Shown piece after piece: positions 17,394-24,596 of a stretch of DNA of 64,000 nucleotides (its first letter is position 1; every line of letters begins with the position of its first letter). The DNA lies in assembly GCA_964544155.1 (NCBI GenBank), contig CAZJAH010000006.1, positions 30,200 to 94,199 on the forward strand, read 5' to 3'. The notes under the pieces were generated by a model. It saw nothing but the letters and a program-made list of their open reading frames with translations, was not told where the DNA came from and did no database searches. A program made the position numbers and the translations under genes. The stretch comes from CAZJAH01 sp964544155 (GTDB lineage: Bacteria > Bacteroidota > Ignavibacteria > Kapaibacteriales > UBA2268).

Positions 17394-17738
17394 TTAGTTT
17401 GACAATGATTTAATGGCTTTTTCCAAATTTTCTGTTATATCAAAAACTAAGGTAAGCTTTGTTATAACAAATATATTCTCAAGTGATTTGCTGATATTGC
17501 AAAGCACTATTTTTCCGTCTCTTTTTACAAAATTTGTATGAGCTGAAATGAGCACACCTAATGCAGTGGAATTTAAATAGGTGGTTTTTTCCAGATCAAT
17601 TATGAGTTTGTTTTCCTTTTGCCCGGCAATGCCGCGCAGGGTATCACGCAGCTCATCGGTTTCTTCACCGCCTATGAACTGCCCTTTCAGATGCAGTATT
17701 GTGCCGCCTATCTGCTCTTCTACTTTTATTTGAGACAT
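17394..17738 (-). CDS. STAS domain protein, anti-sigma factor antagonist-like
   Basis: 114 residues forming one STAS domain. The block IIDLEKTTYLNSTALGVLISAH around residues 45-65 matches the phosphorylation loop of SpoIIAA-type antagonists, with NSTAL where SpoIIAA has DSSGL, so a phosphorylatable Ser/Thr is present. Such proteins bind switch kinases or partner proteins. No anti-sigma kinase or phosphatase is in the window. It is the first gene of the exbB operon with only a 20-odd base gap, and a strong GGGAGG site precedes the ATG. A role in regulating the TonB motor or envelope stress is possible but is only inferred from position. Confidence 0.85.
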   Translation of the reverse strand: MSQIKVEEQIGGTILHLKGQFIGGEETDELRDTLRGIAGQKENKLIIDLEKTTYLNSTALGVLISAHTNFVKRDGKIVLCNISKSLENIFVITKLTLVFDITENLEKAIKSLSN

Positions 17739-17792
17739 TTATTTCCTCCCAGCGGAAACAGAAATTATTAATTATCTTAAACTACACGATTT

Positions 17793-17826
17793 CAAATTTA
17801 AAAATTTTCTATGAATCAATTGCAAA
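17793..17826 (-). promoter_or_regulatory. Candidate promoter of the STAS-ExbB-TonB operon
   Basis: On the minus strand TAAATTTG (17793-17800) matches the TAnnTTTG -7 element exactly, and TTTG (17823-17826) lies 22 bases upstream as a possible -33 element, one base wider than usual. The predicted leader to the ATG at 17738 is about 50 bases and holds a good GGGAGG site. Confidence 0.35.
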
Positions 17827-17914
17827 TTTATCCGCTTCTTTATGTTAAATATGAAATATTTAATCAAATATCCCGTAGATTAACATTATCTTAACACGCT
17901 TTTAAATAAATGAG

Positions 17915-18760
17915 TTACAATCTACATTTACCTTTTACTATGCGGTCATTGCCTTCAATGTCTTTAAACGTATTCAGTTCAAAGCGATTATATGAGAATA
18001 TCATTTCTATGGATTTTTTTTGATCCGCGCCGTGCTCGAAAATAAAACAGCCTCCCGGATTGAGTATTCTATCCATTATCTCAGCCATTCTATGGTAAAA
18101 TTCAAGGCCTTCTTTATATGCAAGTAAAGCTCCTTGTGGCTCTTTAAGTAATTCAGGCTCAAGATCTTTATATTCATTTTCCGGTATATACGGCGGGTTG
18201 GAAATTATAAAGTCGAATTTTTCATCGGGAATTTTTTTTAAAATATCCATTTCATAAAATGTAACCTGCGCATTATTTTTCTCAGCATTAGTTTTTGCCG
18301 TTGCAAGAGCTTGAGGGCTGTTGTCGATCGCGTGAACATTAGATTCGGGGATATTCAGAGCTGCGTAAATAGCCAGGCAGCCGCTCCCGGTACCAATATC
18401 TAGTATCTTTTTCAAGTTTTCATCTTTTGCTGTTCTAACAGCTATGTCCGCTAGAAGTTCGGTTTCAGGCCTTGGTATAAGCACATTCGGGTTGACATCC
18501 AGATCAAGATCGAAAAAAGAGCCTTTGCCGGTTATATACTGCAAAGGCTCTCTTCTGGCGCGTCTTAATGTATAATCCCTTAGGATTATAAGTTCTTCTT
18601 CCGCCATCGGCTTATCCCATTGGGTATATACCTGTAACCTGTTAATATCCAGAGCAACACATATCAAAAGTTCCATATTCAAGCGGGGCGATTCAACCCC
18701 ACGGGATTCCAAAAATTCAGTTCCCTTCCTGAGTATGTTGATTAACTTTTTTTCTTCCAA
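17915..18760 (-). CDS. prmC: Peptide chain release factor N5-glutamine methyltransferase
   Basis: 281 residues. The N-terminal helical domain has RREPLQYITGKGSFFDLDL, followed by the SAM-binding loop ILDIGTGSGCLAIYAAL near residue 115 and the catalytic IISNPPYIPENEY near residue 185. NPPY is the signature of N-methylation of glutamine in the GGQ motif of release factors RF1 and RF2. It follows pyrB by 10 bases on the same strand, so the two are cotranscribed. Length is normal for the family. Confidence 0.94.
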   Translation of the reverse strand: MEEKKLINILRKGTEFLESRGVESPRLNMELLICVALDINRLQVYTQWDKPMAEEELIILRDYTLRRARREPLQYITGKGSFFDLDLDVNPNVLIPRPETELLADIAVRTAKDENLKKILDIGTGSGCLAIYAALNIPESNVHAIDNSPQALATAKTNAEKNNAQVTFYEMDILKKIPDEKFDFIISNPPYIPENEYKDLEPELLKEPQGALLAYKEGLEFYHRMAEIMDRILNPGGCFIFEHGADQKKSIEMIFSYNRFELNTFKDIEGNDRIVKGKCRL

Positions 18761-18770
18761 GGTTTTTTGA

Positions 18771-19703
18771 TTATCCCTTTAAATTCATAGCCAACAATGA
18801 TAGCAGAGCCATCCTGATATAGACTCCGTGAGTAACCTGGGTCTGTATCAGACAATTAGGGTAAGTGCTGACTTTGTACTCAAGCTCGATACCGTAATTC
18901 ACCGGCCCCGGGTGCATTAGCACAAGCTCCGGTTTGCGGCTGAAATGCTCGAATGAAACGCCGTAATATTTGGAAAATTCCCTTATTGACGGCAATATGC
19001 CGGATTCCATTCTTTCTCTCTGTAGCCTGAGCACTATAAGTACATCGGCCCAATCCACGGCTTCGTCAATATTATCTATCATTTCGAGGTCCCATATATT
19101 GATATGCCTCGGCAGAAGTGTACCTGGCGAGCATAAGGCTACTTCGGCTCCAAGCGTTTGAAGCAGGCCTATATTTGACCTGGCCACGCGGCTGTGTAAA
19201 ATATCGCCCACAATACATACCTTTAGCCCCTCAATTCTGCCAAAATGCTGCTGTAATGTGAATGAATCGAGCAGAGCTTGTGTAGGGTGCTCGTGTTTGC
19301 CATCGCCGGCGTTAAGTATCACTCCGTCGGTATTTTCCTGGAGGAATTTCGGAACGCCGGATTTGGCGTGCCTTACAACATACATCTGCACTCCCATAGC
19401 CTCTATCGTCCTTAGGGTATCGATCAAAGATTCACCTTTTGTTAGGCTGCTTGATGATGACTGAAACGATACGGTGTCTGCTGAAAGCCTTTTAGCTGCA
19501 AGATCAAATGAGAGCTTCGTTCGTGTTGAGCTTTCAAAAAATGCAAGAGCTACGGTTATTCCTTTCAGGTCGTCAAAGCGTACTCCCGGCCTGAAGTTAT
19601 CCATAAAATAACGTGCTTTGGAGAAAATTTTCTGTATATCGTCAAAAGTCAGGTCTGCTGACTGAATCAAATATGGCGTTGATAATTTTAAATCAGTATC
19701 CAT
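18771..19703 (-). CDS. pyrB: Aspartate carbamoyltransferase catalytic subunit
   Basis: 310 residues from the ATG at 19703 (an in-frame TTG two codons upstream is less likely). The carbamoyl-phosphate site reads FFESSTRTKLSFDLAAKRL near residue 52; HPTQALLDSFTL near 135 and LMHPGPVNYGIELE near 260 are further conserved active-site blocks. The enzyme joins carbamoyl phosphate and aspartate in pyrimidine synthesis. The length and motifs are those of the class acting without a PyrI regulatory chain; no pyrI or other pyrimidine gene is nearby. It precedes prmC in a two-gene operon. Confidence 0.95.
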   Translation of the reverse strand: MDTDLKLSTPYLIQSADLTFDDIQKIFSKARYFMDNFRPGVRFDDLKGITVALAFFESSTRTKLSFDLAAKRLSADTVSFQSSSSSLTKGESLIDTLRTIEAMGVQMYVVRHAKSGVPKFLQENTDGVILNAGDGKHEHPTQALLDSFTLQQHFGRIEGLKVCIVGDILHSRVARSNIGLLQTLGAEVALCSPGTLLPRHINIWDLEMIDNIDEAVDWADVLIVLRLQRERMESGILPSIREFSKYYGVSFEHFSRKPELVLMHPGPVNYGIELEYKVSTYPNCLIQTQVTHGVYIRMALLSLLAMNLKG

Positions 19704-19751
19704 GAGCAATATAATTTTTTATAAACAAATTGAATAAACTTAGCAAAAATA

Positions 19752-19782
19752 AAAAAAAAGCCGCTCTTTCGAACGGCTTTTT
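19752..19782 (-). terminator. Rho-independent terminator of the HU gene
   Basis: The arms aaaaagccg and cggcttttt (19755-19763 and 19774-19782) pair around a loop containing ttcgaa. On the minus strand a long T run follows, 20 bases after the stop of the HU gene. Confidence 0.9.
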
Positions 19783-19801
19783 AAAATAAGTTTTCAATAA
19801 C

Positions 19802-20119
19802 TTATTTTTTCTTTTTCTTCTTGGCAGATTTCTTGCCGGTATCGCTTACCATTTCGGAAAGCTGTTTGCCGGGTTTGAACTTGGGTACCCTTTTCGCGGG
19901 AATTTTTATTGATTCGCCGGTCTGGGGGTTCTTACCCATTCTTTCGGATCTTTCCATCACGGAAAAAGTTCCGAAACCAATCAGCGTTACGTTTCCGCCA
20001 TTCGAAAGTTCGCCGGATATGTTATCAAGAACGCTCTTGATAGCCTTTTCAGCCTGAACTTTTGTCATTTCGGCATCATCTGCAACAGCATTGATCAGGT
20101 CAGTTTTGTTCATGCTCAT
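19802..20119 (-). CDS. HU family DNA-binding protein
   Basis: 105 residues from the ATG at 20119, which has AAGGAG five bases upstream. The fold signature is complete: MNKTDLINAVADDAEMTKVQ, then GNVTLIGFGTFSVMERSER, then the DNA-binding arm GKNPQTGESIKIPAKRVPKF. HU dimers bend and compact DNA. The protein ends with a lysine-rich tail (KKSAKKKKKK), an extension beyond the usual 90 residues that should add non-specific DNA contacts. The gene is alone, with its own promoter and terminator, as expected for an abundant nucleoid protein. Confidence 0.95.
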   Translation of the reverse strand: MSMNKTDLINAVADDAEMTKVQAEKAIKSVLDNISGELSNGGNVTLIGFGTFSVMERSERMGKNPQTGESIKIPAKRVPKFKPGKQLSEMVSDTGKKSAKKKKKK

Positions 20120-20165
20120 AAGCACTCCTTATATTATGGAAATGAGACAGGTTAATAAACAATTA

Positions 20166-20197
20166 CTAAATTATAATATAAAATCAGACTTTCCAAA
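20166..20197 (-). promoter_or_regulatory. Candidate Bacteroidetes-type promoter of the HU gene
   Basis: On the minus strand TTTG (20194-20197) is followed after exactly 20 bases by TAATTTAG (20166-20173), one mismatch from TAnnTTTG. The predicted start near 20160 gives a leader of about 40 bases before the ATG at 20119. Confidence 0.5.
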
Positions 20198-20362
20198 CAA
20201 ATTTTTGTCAAAAACATAGATTTCATAAGGATTTATCTTGTGTATGAAATCTTATTCATTAAATATATGTAAAAATGGATACCTAATCAAAATTTTTTTG
20301 CATTTTTTTTAAAATAAATCAGTTTCAACCTGTTTTTTCATAATTTTTTCTGAGAAAATCAC

Positions 20363-20869
20363 TTATTTAAAAAATATTAATAAAACTAATGCCAAGGCCT
20401 GAAAACCCAGATATAGTAAGTAAAGTGTTATCGCGGACATAACAGCCGCAATTACATCATCGATTAAAACCCAGAATGGGCCTTGCATTTGGTTGATTTT
20501 ATTTAATGGGTAGGGTTTGGCAATGTCATAAATCCTGAAAATAAGAAGCGCTAAAACAGTCCAGTAAATTCCCATTCTTGAAACCGGAAGTAAAAGCAGT
20601 ACCCACATGCCTATTAATTCATCTATTATAATAAAGGAAGGATCGGATAATCCGGAATTCTGTTCGACCTTCGCGATTGCTTTCATCGATATATAGAATA
20701 ACACTGGCAGAAGGACTAATAATACGGGCACAAGATAATTATCGGGAACAAATAATATTAAAAGTGCGGCCGCGCTTCCGGCCGTACCCGGTAAATATGG
20801 AAGCCTGCCTAATCCCAAAATGCTGCAAAAAAGATAAGCAGCCCTGCTATTACCGTTAAAAGCCTGCAT
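20363..20869 (-). CDS. pgpA: Phosphatidylglycerophosphatase A
   Basis: 168 residues, hydrophobic. It carries the PgpA motifs GLGRLPYLPGTAGS near residue 20, IIIDELIGMW near 80, FRIYDIAKPYPLN near 113 and LIDDVIAAV near 135. The enzyme removes phosphate from phosphatidylglycerol phosphate to give phosphatidylglycerol in the inner membrane. Its gene starts one base after pgsA ends, so the two consecutive steps of the pathway are coded together. Confidence 0.92.
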   Translation of the reverse strand: MQAFNGNSRAAYLFCSILGLGRLPYLPGTAGSAAALLILFVPDNYLVPVLLVLLPVLFYISMKAIAKVEQNSGLSDPSFIIIDELIGMWVLLLLPVSRMGIYWTVLALLIFRIYDIAKPYPLNKINQMQGPFWVLIDDVIAAVMSAITLYLLYLGFQALALVLLIFFK

Positions 20870-20870
20870 T

Positions 20871-21470
20871 TCAGGCCGCTTTGCTCAATAATGTTCTAAT
20901 CAGTCTTTTGTTTTTTAAAATATATTCAATCAGAGTCCAGAGTGTTAATATTGTTAATGCGAGCATTGTATAATATACGGCTTCAGAATTAATAAATGAA
21001 GTTATCTGCAAGTGATAGCTTTTAAAAAATCCGCTGTTAGTAATATAAACAAGTATGAGAATCAGTGAAATAAATGCCATCTGCAGAAAAGTTTTAAGCT
21101 TTGCACTTTTTGATGTCGCCATGGGTACCTTGAACTTTTCGCCGAATTCTCTCATAATGGTTGTCCCGAAATCTCTGAGTATGATGATAAGCACCATCCA
21201 GAGCGGTACAATATCCATAAAGACAAAGGCAAGAAAAGCAAAACTGGTAAGAACTTTATCAGCAATCGGATCAAAAATCCTGCCCCAGCGGGTTGCTGCA
21301 TTAAATTTACGGGCGAACCATCCGTCAAGATAATCCGATGTTGCCCCGAGCATAAACAGATAGAAGGAGAGCATTACAAATAAAGGATCTCCCGATATAA
21401 AAAAAAAGAAAAACACCGGCGCTATTACTATCCGCGCCAAGCTGAGAAGATTTGGCAAATTCATTTTCAT
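20871..21470 (-). CDS. pgsA: CDP-diacylglycerol-glycerol-3-phosphate 3-phosphatidyltransferase
   Basis: 199 residues with about five membrane helices. The CDP-alcohol phosphotransferase motif reads SDYLDGWFARKFNAATRWGR followed by IFDPIADK near residues 45-75, containing the metal-binding aspartates (DG..AR..G...D...D). The start MKMNLPNLLSLARI is typical of PgsA. It makes phosphatidylglycerol phosphate, the substrate of the next gene product PgpA. It starts 7 bases after tpiA, which makes glycolytic triose phosphates, in the same five-gene transcript. Confidence 0.93.
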   Translation of the reverse strand: MKMNLPNLLSLARIVIAPVFFFFFISGDPLFVMLSFYLFMLGATSDYLDGWFARKFNAATRWGRIFDPIADKVLTSFAFLAFVFMDIVPLWMVLIIILRDFGTTIMREFGEKFKVPMATSKSAKLKTFLQMAFISLILILVYITNSGFFKSYHLQITSFINSEAVYYTMLALTILTLWTLIEYILKNKRLIRTLLSKAA

Positions 21471-21477
21471 TATCTGG

Positions 21478-22245
21478 TTATAGCAGAGTTTCAGCCGTTT
21501 TGATTATTTCAAGAAAATCTTCGCCTTTCAACGAAGCGCCGCCTATAAGACCGCCATTAACGTCTTTTATTTTCAGTATTGATTCAGCGTTTGACGGTTT
21601 CAGGCTTCCTCCGTAAAGAATTATCATATCCCGTGCGAAATCACCGAACCGTGTTTTGAGCATTTCCCTGATCCTGCCGTGGGCTTCTTCCACCTGAGCA
21701 GGTTCAGCGGATTCGCCTGTACCTATGGCCCAGACAGGCTCGTAAGCTATGATCAGATTTTTGTATTGTTCTGCTCCAATCTTATCTAATCCTTTGTCAA
21801 GCTGATCTTTCAGAATATCAAAAGTTTTACCGGACCTTCTTTCTTCCAGGGATTCTCCTATGCACATGATAGCTTTCATGTTATTATCTAGGATAGTGAT
21901 GACTTTTTTATTGACGAATTCTGATGATTCGTTAAAATATTCTCTGCGCTCGCTGTGGCCCGCAATCACGTAGGTGCAGCCTGCATTAGCAAGCATAGGC
22001 GGAGCTATTTCACCGGTGTAGGCTCCTTTATTTTCGGGATAACAATTCTGGGCGCCCATTTTGACAGGGCTGCCTTCTATCACTTTTTTTATGGCAGCCA
22101 GCCCTGTAAAAGGCGGGCATACCAATATATCAGATTTCAAATCCGGTAATTGATTAATTCCACCGACAATATATTGAGCTAATTTCTCGCCTTCGAAGGC
22201 ATTTGTATGCATCTTCCAGTTGCCGGCTATGAGCATTGGTTTCAT
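21478..22245 (-). CDS. tpiA: Triosephosphate isomerase
   Basis: 255 residues. Conserved residues are all visible: AGNWKMH near residue 7 (catalytic Lys), VIAGHSERREYF near 95 (catalytic His), IAYEPVWAIGTG near 168 (catalytic Glu) and ILYGGSLKPSNAES near 210. It interconverts dihydroxyacetone phosphate and glyceraldehyde 3-phosphate in glycolysis. The ATG overlaps the stop of lptC by four bases (ATGA). Its place inside an envelope-lipid operon is not functionally obvious. Confidence 0.96.
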   Translation of the reverse strand: MKPMLIAGNWKMHTNAFEGEKLAQYIVGGINQLPDLKSDILVCPPFTGLAAIKKVIEGSPVKMGAQNCYPENKGAYTGEIAPPMLANAGCTYVIAGHSERREYFNESSEFVNKKVITILDNNMKAIMCIGESLEERRSGKTFDILKDQLDKGLDKIGAEQYKNLIIAYEPVWAIGTGESAEPAQVEEAHGRIREMLKTRFGDFARDMIILYGGSLKPSNAESILKIKDVNGGLIGGASLKGEDFLEIIKTAETLL

Positions 22246-22787
22246 CTTTGAACTCCGCTTACTTTGAAAATCTTATAATTATCCAGATGCGGGTCGGATT
22301 CAAACCCATAGCCTTCTATACGTTCGCGGGGGGTTGTTATTTTTACAAATTCGGTGGAATATATCTTTCTAGTTTCATCGTTCCATTCCAGAACCTGGGT
22401 TTGCAGTTTTGTATCCGTACTATCCGACACAACCACTACGTCTCCCTTTGCAAGCATATTATTGGTTTTATTATCTATAATGGCAGAATTGGCAGTAAGT
22501 ACGCTTACCCTTTTGCCTGTGCTTTTGGACATAAACTCGACCACGAGGCTGCCTTCGAGGATTGTTTCAGCTTTATCAGAATACACTTCTGCGCGGTCTG
22601 CTTTAAGTATAGCTTTTGTAAAGGATGAATCCGCGAATATCACTTCAACATCGTTGCTTACCTGGTCGGGAGCAAGGGCGAGGTCGAGTGAATCTATATT
22701 CTGCTTTTTGACAACAGTTTTTTCTTCGCATGAAGCGAGTAATAAAATAAAAGCTGAAAACATTGTAAGCACTATGATCTTTATCAT
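22242..22787 (-). CDS. lptC: LPS export protein LptC-like lipoprotein
   Basis: 181 residues. A lipoprotein signal ends in FILLLASC (Cys20). The rest has the LptC/OstA-like beta-jellyroll pattern: SLDLALAPDQVSNDVEVIFA, VFADSS, NSAIIDNKTNNMLAKGDVVV, LQTQVLEWNDETRKIYS and ERIEGYGFESDPHLDNYKI. LptC carries LPS across the periplasm with LptBFG and LptA. FCB members are often lipoproteins, unlike the E. coli protein with its N-terminal helix. Its start overlaps the end of kdsA (ATGA); kdsA-lptC neighbourhood supports the call. Confidence 0.85.
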   Translation of the reverse strand: MIKIIVLTMFSAFILLLASCEEKTVVKKQNIDSLDLALAPDQVSNDVEVIFADSSFTKAILKADRAEVYSDKAETILEGSLVVEFMSKSTGKRVSVLTANSAIIDNKTNNMLAKGDVVVVSDSTDTKLQTQVLEWNDETRKIYSTEFVKITTPRERIEGYGFESDPHLDNYKIFKVSGVQR

Positions 22788-23590
22788 TTTTTGGCGATGT
22801 TGTTTATTTCCAATACTTTAATTAGCAGTTCCCGGAAACTGTTTAACGGTAATTGCGAAGCGGCGTCGCTTAGTGCGTTTGCCGGATCCGGATGTGTTTC
22901 TATGAACATGCCGTCAATACCTGTAGCCGCCGCAGCCAGAGCCAATGGACGAATGAATTCAGGGCAGCCGCCCGAACTGGATCCCTTAGACGGCTTTTGC
23001 ACTGAATGCGTTGCATCGAAAATCACTTTATGGCCTTTTTCCTTCATCTTAATCAGAGAACGGAAATCGACTACCAGGTCGTGATATCCGAAGAAAGTGC
23101 CTCTTTCAGTCAGCCAGACCTCTTTATTTCCGGTGGATTCTACTTTTTCAGCCGCACGGAACATATCCTCCGGCGCCATGAATTGTCCTTTTTTTATGTT
23201 GACGGGCAGTCCGCTCTCCCCTGCAGCTTTGAGCAGTTCTGTTTGCCTTGCAAGAAAGGCAGGCACCTGAAGCACATCAACAAATTGAGAAGCAAACCTG
23301 GCTTCTTCAGTGCTGTGGAAATCCGTCAAAACTCTTAAACTGAATTCTTCCCTTATTTTTTTCAGCCATGAAAGAGCTTTTTCATCACCCGGCCCGGTAA
23401 ATGAATTTACGCTGGTTCTGTTTGCTTTTTTATAAGATGATTTAAAAATAATATCTATATCAAGTTCCACGGAGATTTTTTTTAAATGCTCTGCCGTATT
23501 CATAAGCAGCTTCTCAGATTCCGCTACACAAGGCCCGGCTATAATAAAATAATTGTTGTTTTTCATTGGTTTAGTTTGTAAATTGAACAT
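22784..23590 (-). CDS. kdsA: 3-deoxy-8-phosphooctulonate (KDO-8-phosphate) synthase
   Basis: 268 residues. The family blocks are IIAGPCVAESEKL (Cys21), FKSSYKKANRTS, LRVLTDFHST, VLQVPAFLARQTELL, KKGQFMAPEDM and LTERGTFFGYHDLVVDFRSL. The enzyme condenses arabinose 5-phosphate and phosphoenolpyruvate to KDO-8-phosphate for the LPS core. The Cys in GPC, where E. coli KdsA has Asn, is the mark of the metal-dependent class typified by Aquifex. A second ATG at codon 9 (23566) is a possible alternative start; neither has a good Shine-Dalgarno site. It heads the kdsA-lptC-tpiA-pgsA-pgpA operon. Confidence 0.94.
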   Translation of the reverse strand: MFNLQTKPMKNNNYFIIAGPCVAESEKLLMNTAEHLKKISVELDIDIIFKSSYKKANRTSVNSFTGPGDEKALSWLKKIREEFSLRVLTDFHSTEEARFASQFVDVLQVPAFLARQTELLKAAGESGLPVNIKKGQFMAPEDMFRAAEKVESTGNKEVWLTERGTFFGYHDLVVDFRSLIKMKEKGHKVIFDATHSVQKPSKGSSSGGCPEFIRPLALAAAATGIDGMFIETHPDPANALSDAASQLPLNSFRELLIKVLEINNIAKK

Positions 23591-23608
23591 GAATATTTAT
23601 TAATATTA

Positions 23609-23639
23609 CAATTATATTAATTCCATAAAAATAAACAAA
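23609..23639 (-). promoter_or_regulatory. Candidate Bacteroidetes-type promoter of the kdsA operon
   Basis: On the minus strand TTTG (23636-23639) is followed after 19 bases by TATAATTG (23609-23616), one mismatch from TAnnTTTG. Transcription would begin near 23602, only a short distance before the first kdsA ATG. Confidence 0.5.
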
Positions 23640-23772
23640 GGAATTTGATATAAAATTAACTAAATTTTTCTTATTTTGTGTATATAACCTTTTAATGGGT
23701 TTGCGGCATAAAGAACAAAACATCAGCTAAATCTGAGGTTTACTTCATTTTTTATATTTTCTGGTATTTTAT

Positions 23773-24519
23773 ATGGAAATAGACGCATACTTTACGCCTT
23801 ATTTTCCTGAAAAAGAAACGCAGTTCGATGACGCAATCGTGATCATGATAGATGTACTGCGTGCGAGCACAACAATCTGCGCCTCTCTTTATAACGGCGC
23901 CAAAGAGGTTATTCCCAGTGAAACACTTGACAGAGCAGTAAAGCTTTACAGCAGCCTTAGTAAGGAAACAAGATTCATAGGCGGTGAGAGGAACGGTATT
24001 ATGCCGACAGGATTCGACGCCGGGAATTCACCTTTTGAATACACTGAGGAAATGGTTAAAGATAAAACAGTTATCATTTCCACAACTAACGGCACGCAGA
24101 TATTTCAGAAAGCTAAACAGGCTAAAGCCAGGATTATCGCCGGATTTGTTAATAATAAATCAGTTTTAAATTATATTGATCTAAACATAAAGCAGGGAGC
24201 GGAAGCCGCCACAAAAATAATTGTTCTTTGCGCCGGAAATAGCGGCAGGCTGGCTTATGAAGATACACTCTGTGCCGGGTCGGTGATCAATTCGCTTAAA
24301 AGCATGAATAATAATGTTTACCTGACAGATACTGCTGACGCTGCAAAAAATCTGTACAACCTGCATTCGATTGATTATAAAGATTTTCTAAAGAAAAGGC
24401 AGCACGCTATGTATTTAAGTGAGCTGGGATTTGACAAAGATATTGACCTGTGTCTTACTTTCGACTGCTTTCCGGTGGTACCGATTATCATCGGGAGCAG
24501 CATAAGAAAAGCCCATTAG
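23773..24519 (+). CDS. comB: 2-phosphosulfolactate phosphatase family protein (ComB)
   Basis: 248 residues. The sequence matches ComB: VIMIDVLRASTTICASLYNGA near residue 27, GERNGIMPTGFDAGNSP near 75, IISTTNGTQIFQKA near 103, and VLCAGNSGRLAYEDTLCAG near 155. In methanogens ComB removes phosphate from 2-phosphosulfolactate in coenzyme M synthesis. In bacteria, including the FCB group, related proteins are common and the physiological substrate is often uncertain, because the other coenzyme M genes are usually missing; none is seen here. The gene is divergent from kdsA and lies 77 bases before ftsK. Confidence 0.88.
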   Translation: MEIDAYFTPYFPEKETQFDDAIVIMIDVLRASTTICASLYNGAKEVIPSETLDRAVKLYSSLSKETRFIGGERNGIMPTGFDAGNSPFEYTEEMVKDKTVIISTTNGTQIFQKAKQAKARIIAGFVNNKSVLNYIDLNIKQGAEAATKIIVLCAGNSGRLAYEDTLCAGSVINSLKSMNNNVYLTDTADAAKNLYNLHSIDYKDFLKKRQHAMYLSELGFDKDIDLCLTFDCFPVVPIIIGSSIRKAH

Positions 24520-24596
24520 GCGCCCTGCCTTATGGCACAAAAGCAGCATAAAGAATGAGATAGTATATAATATCGAAATATATTGGGGGGATCAAT

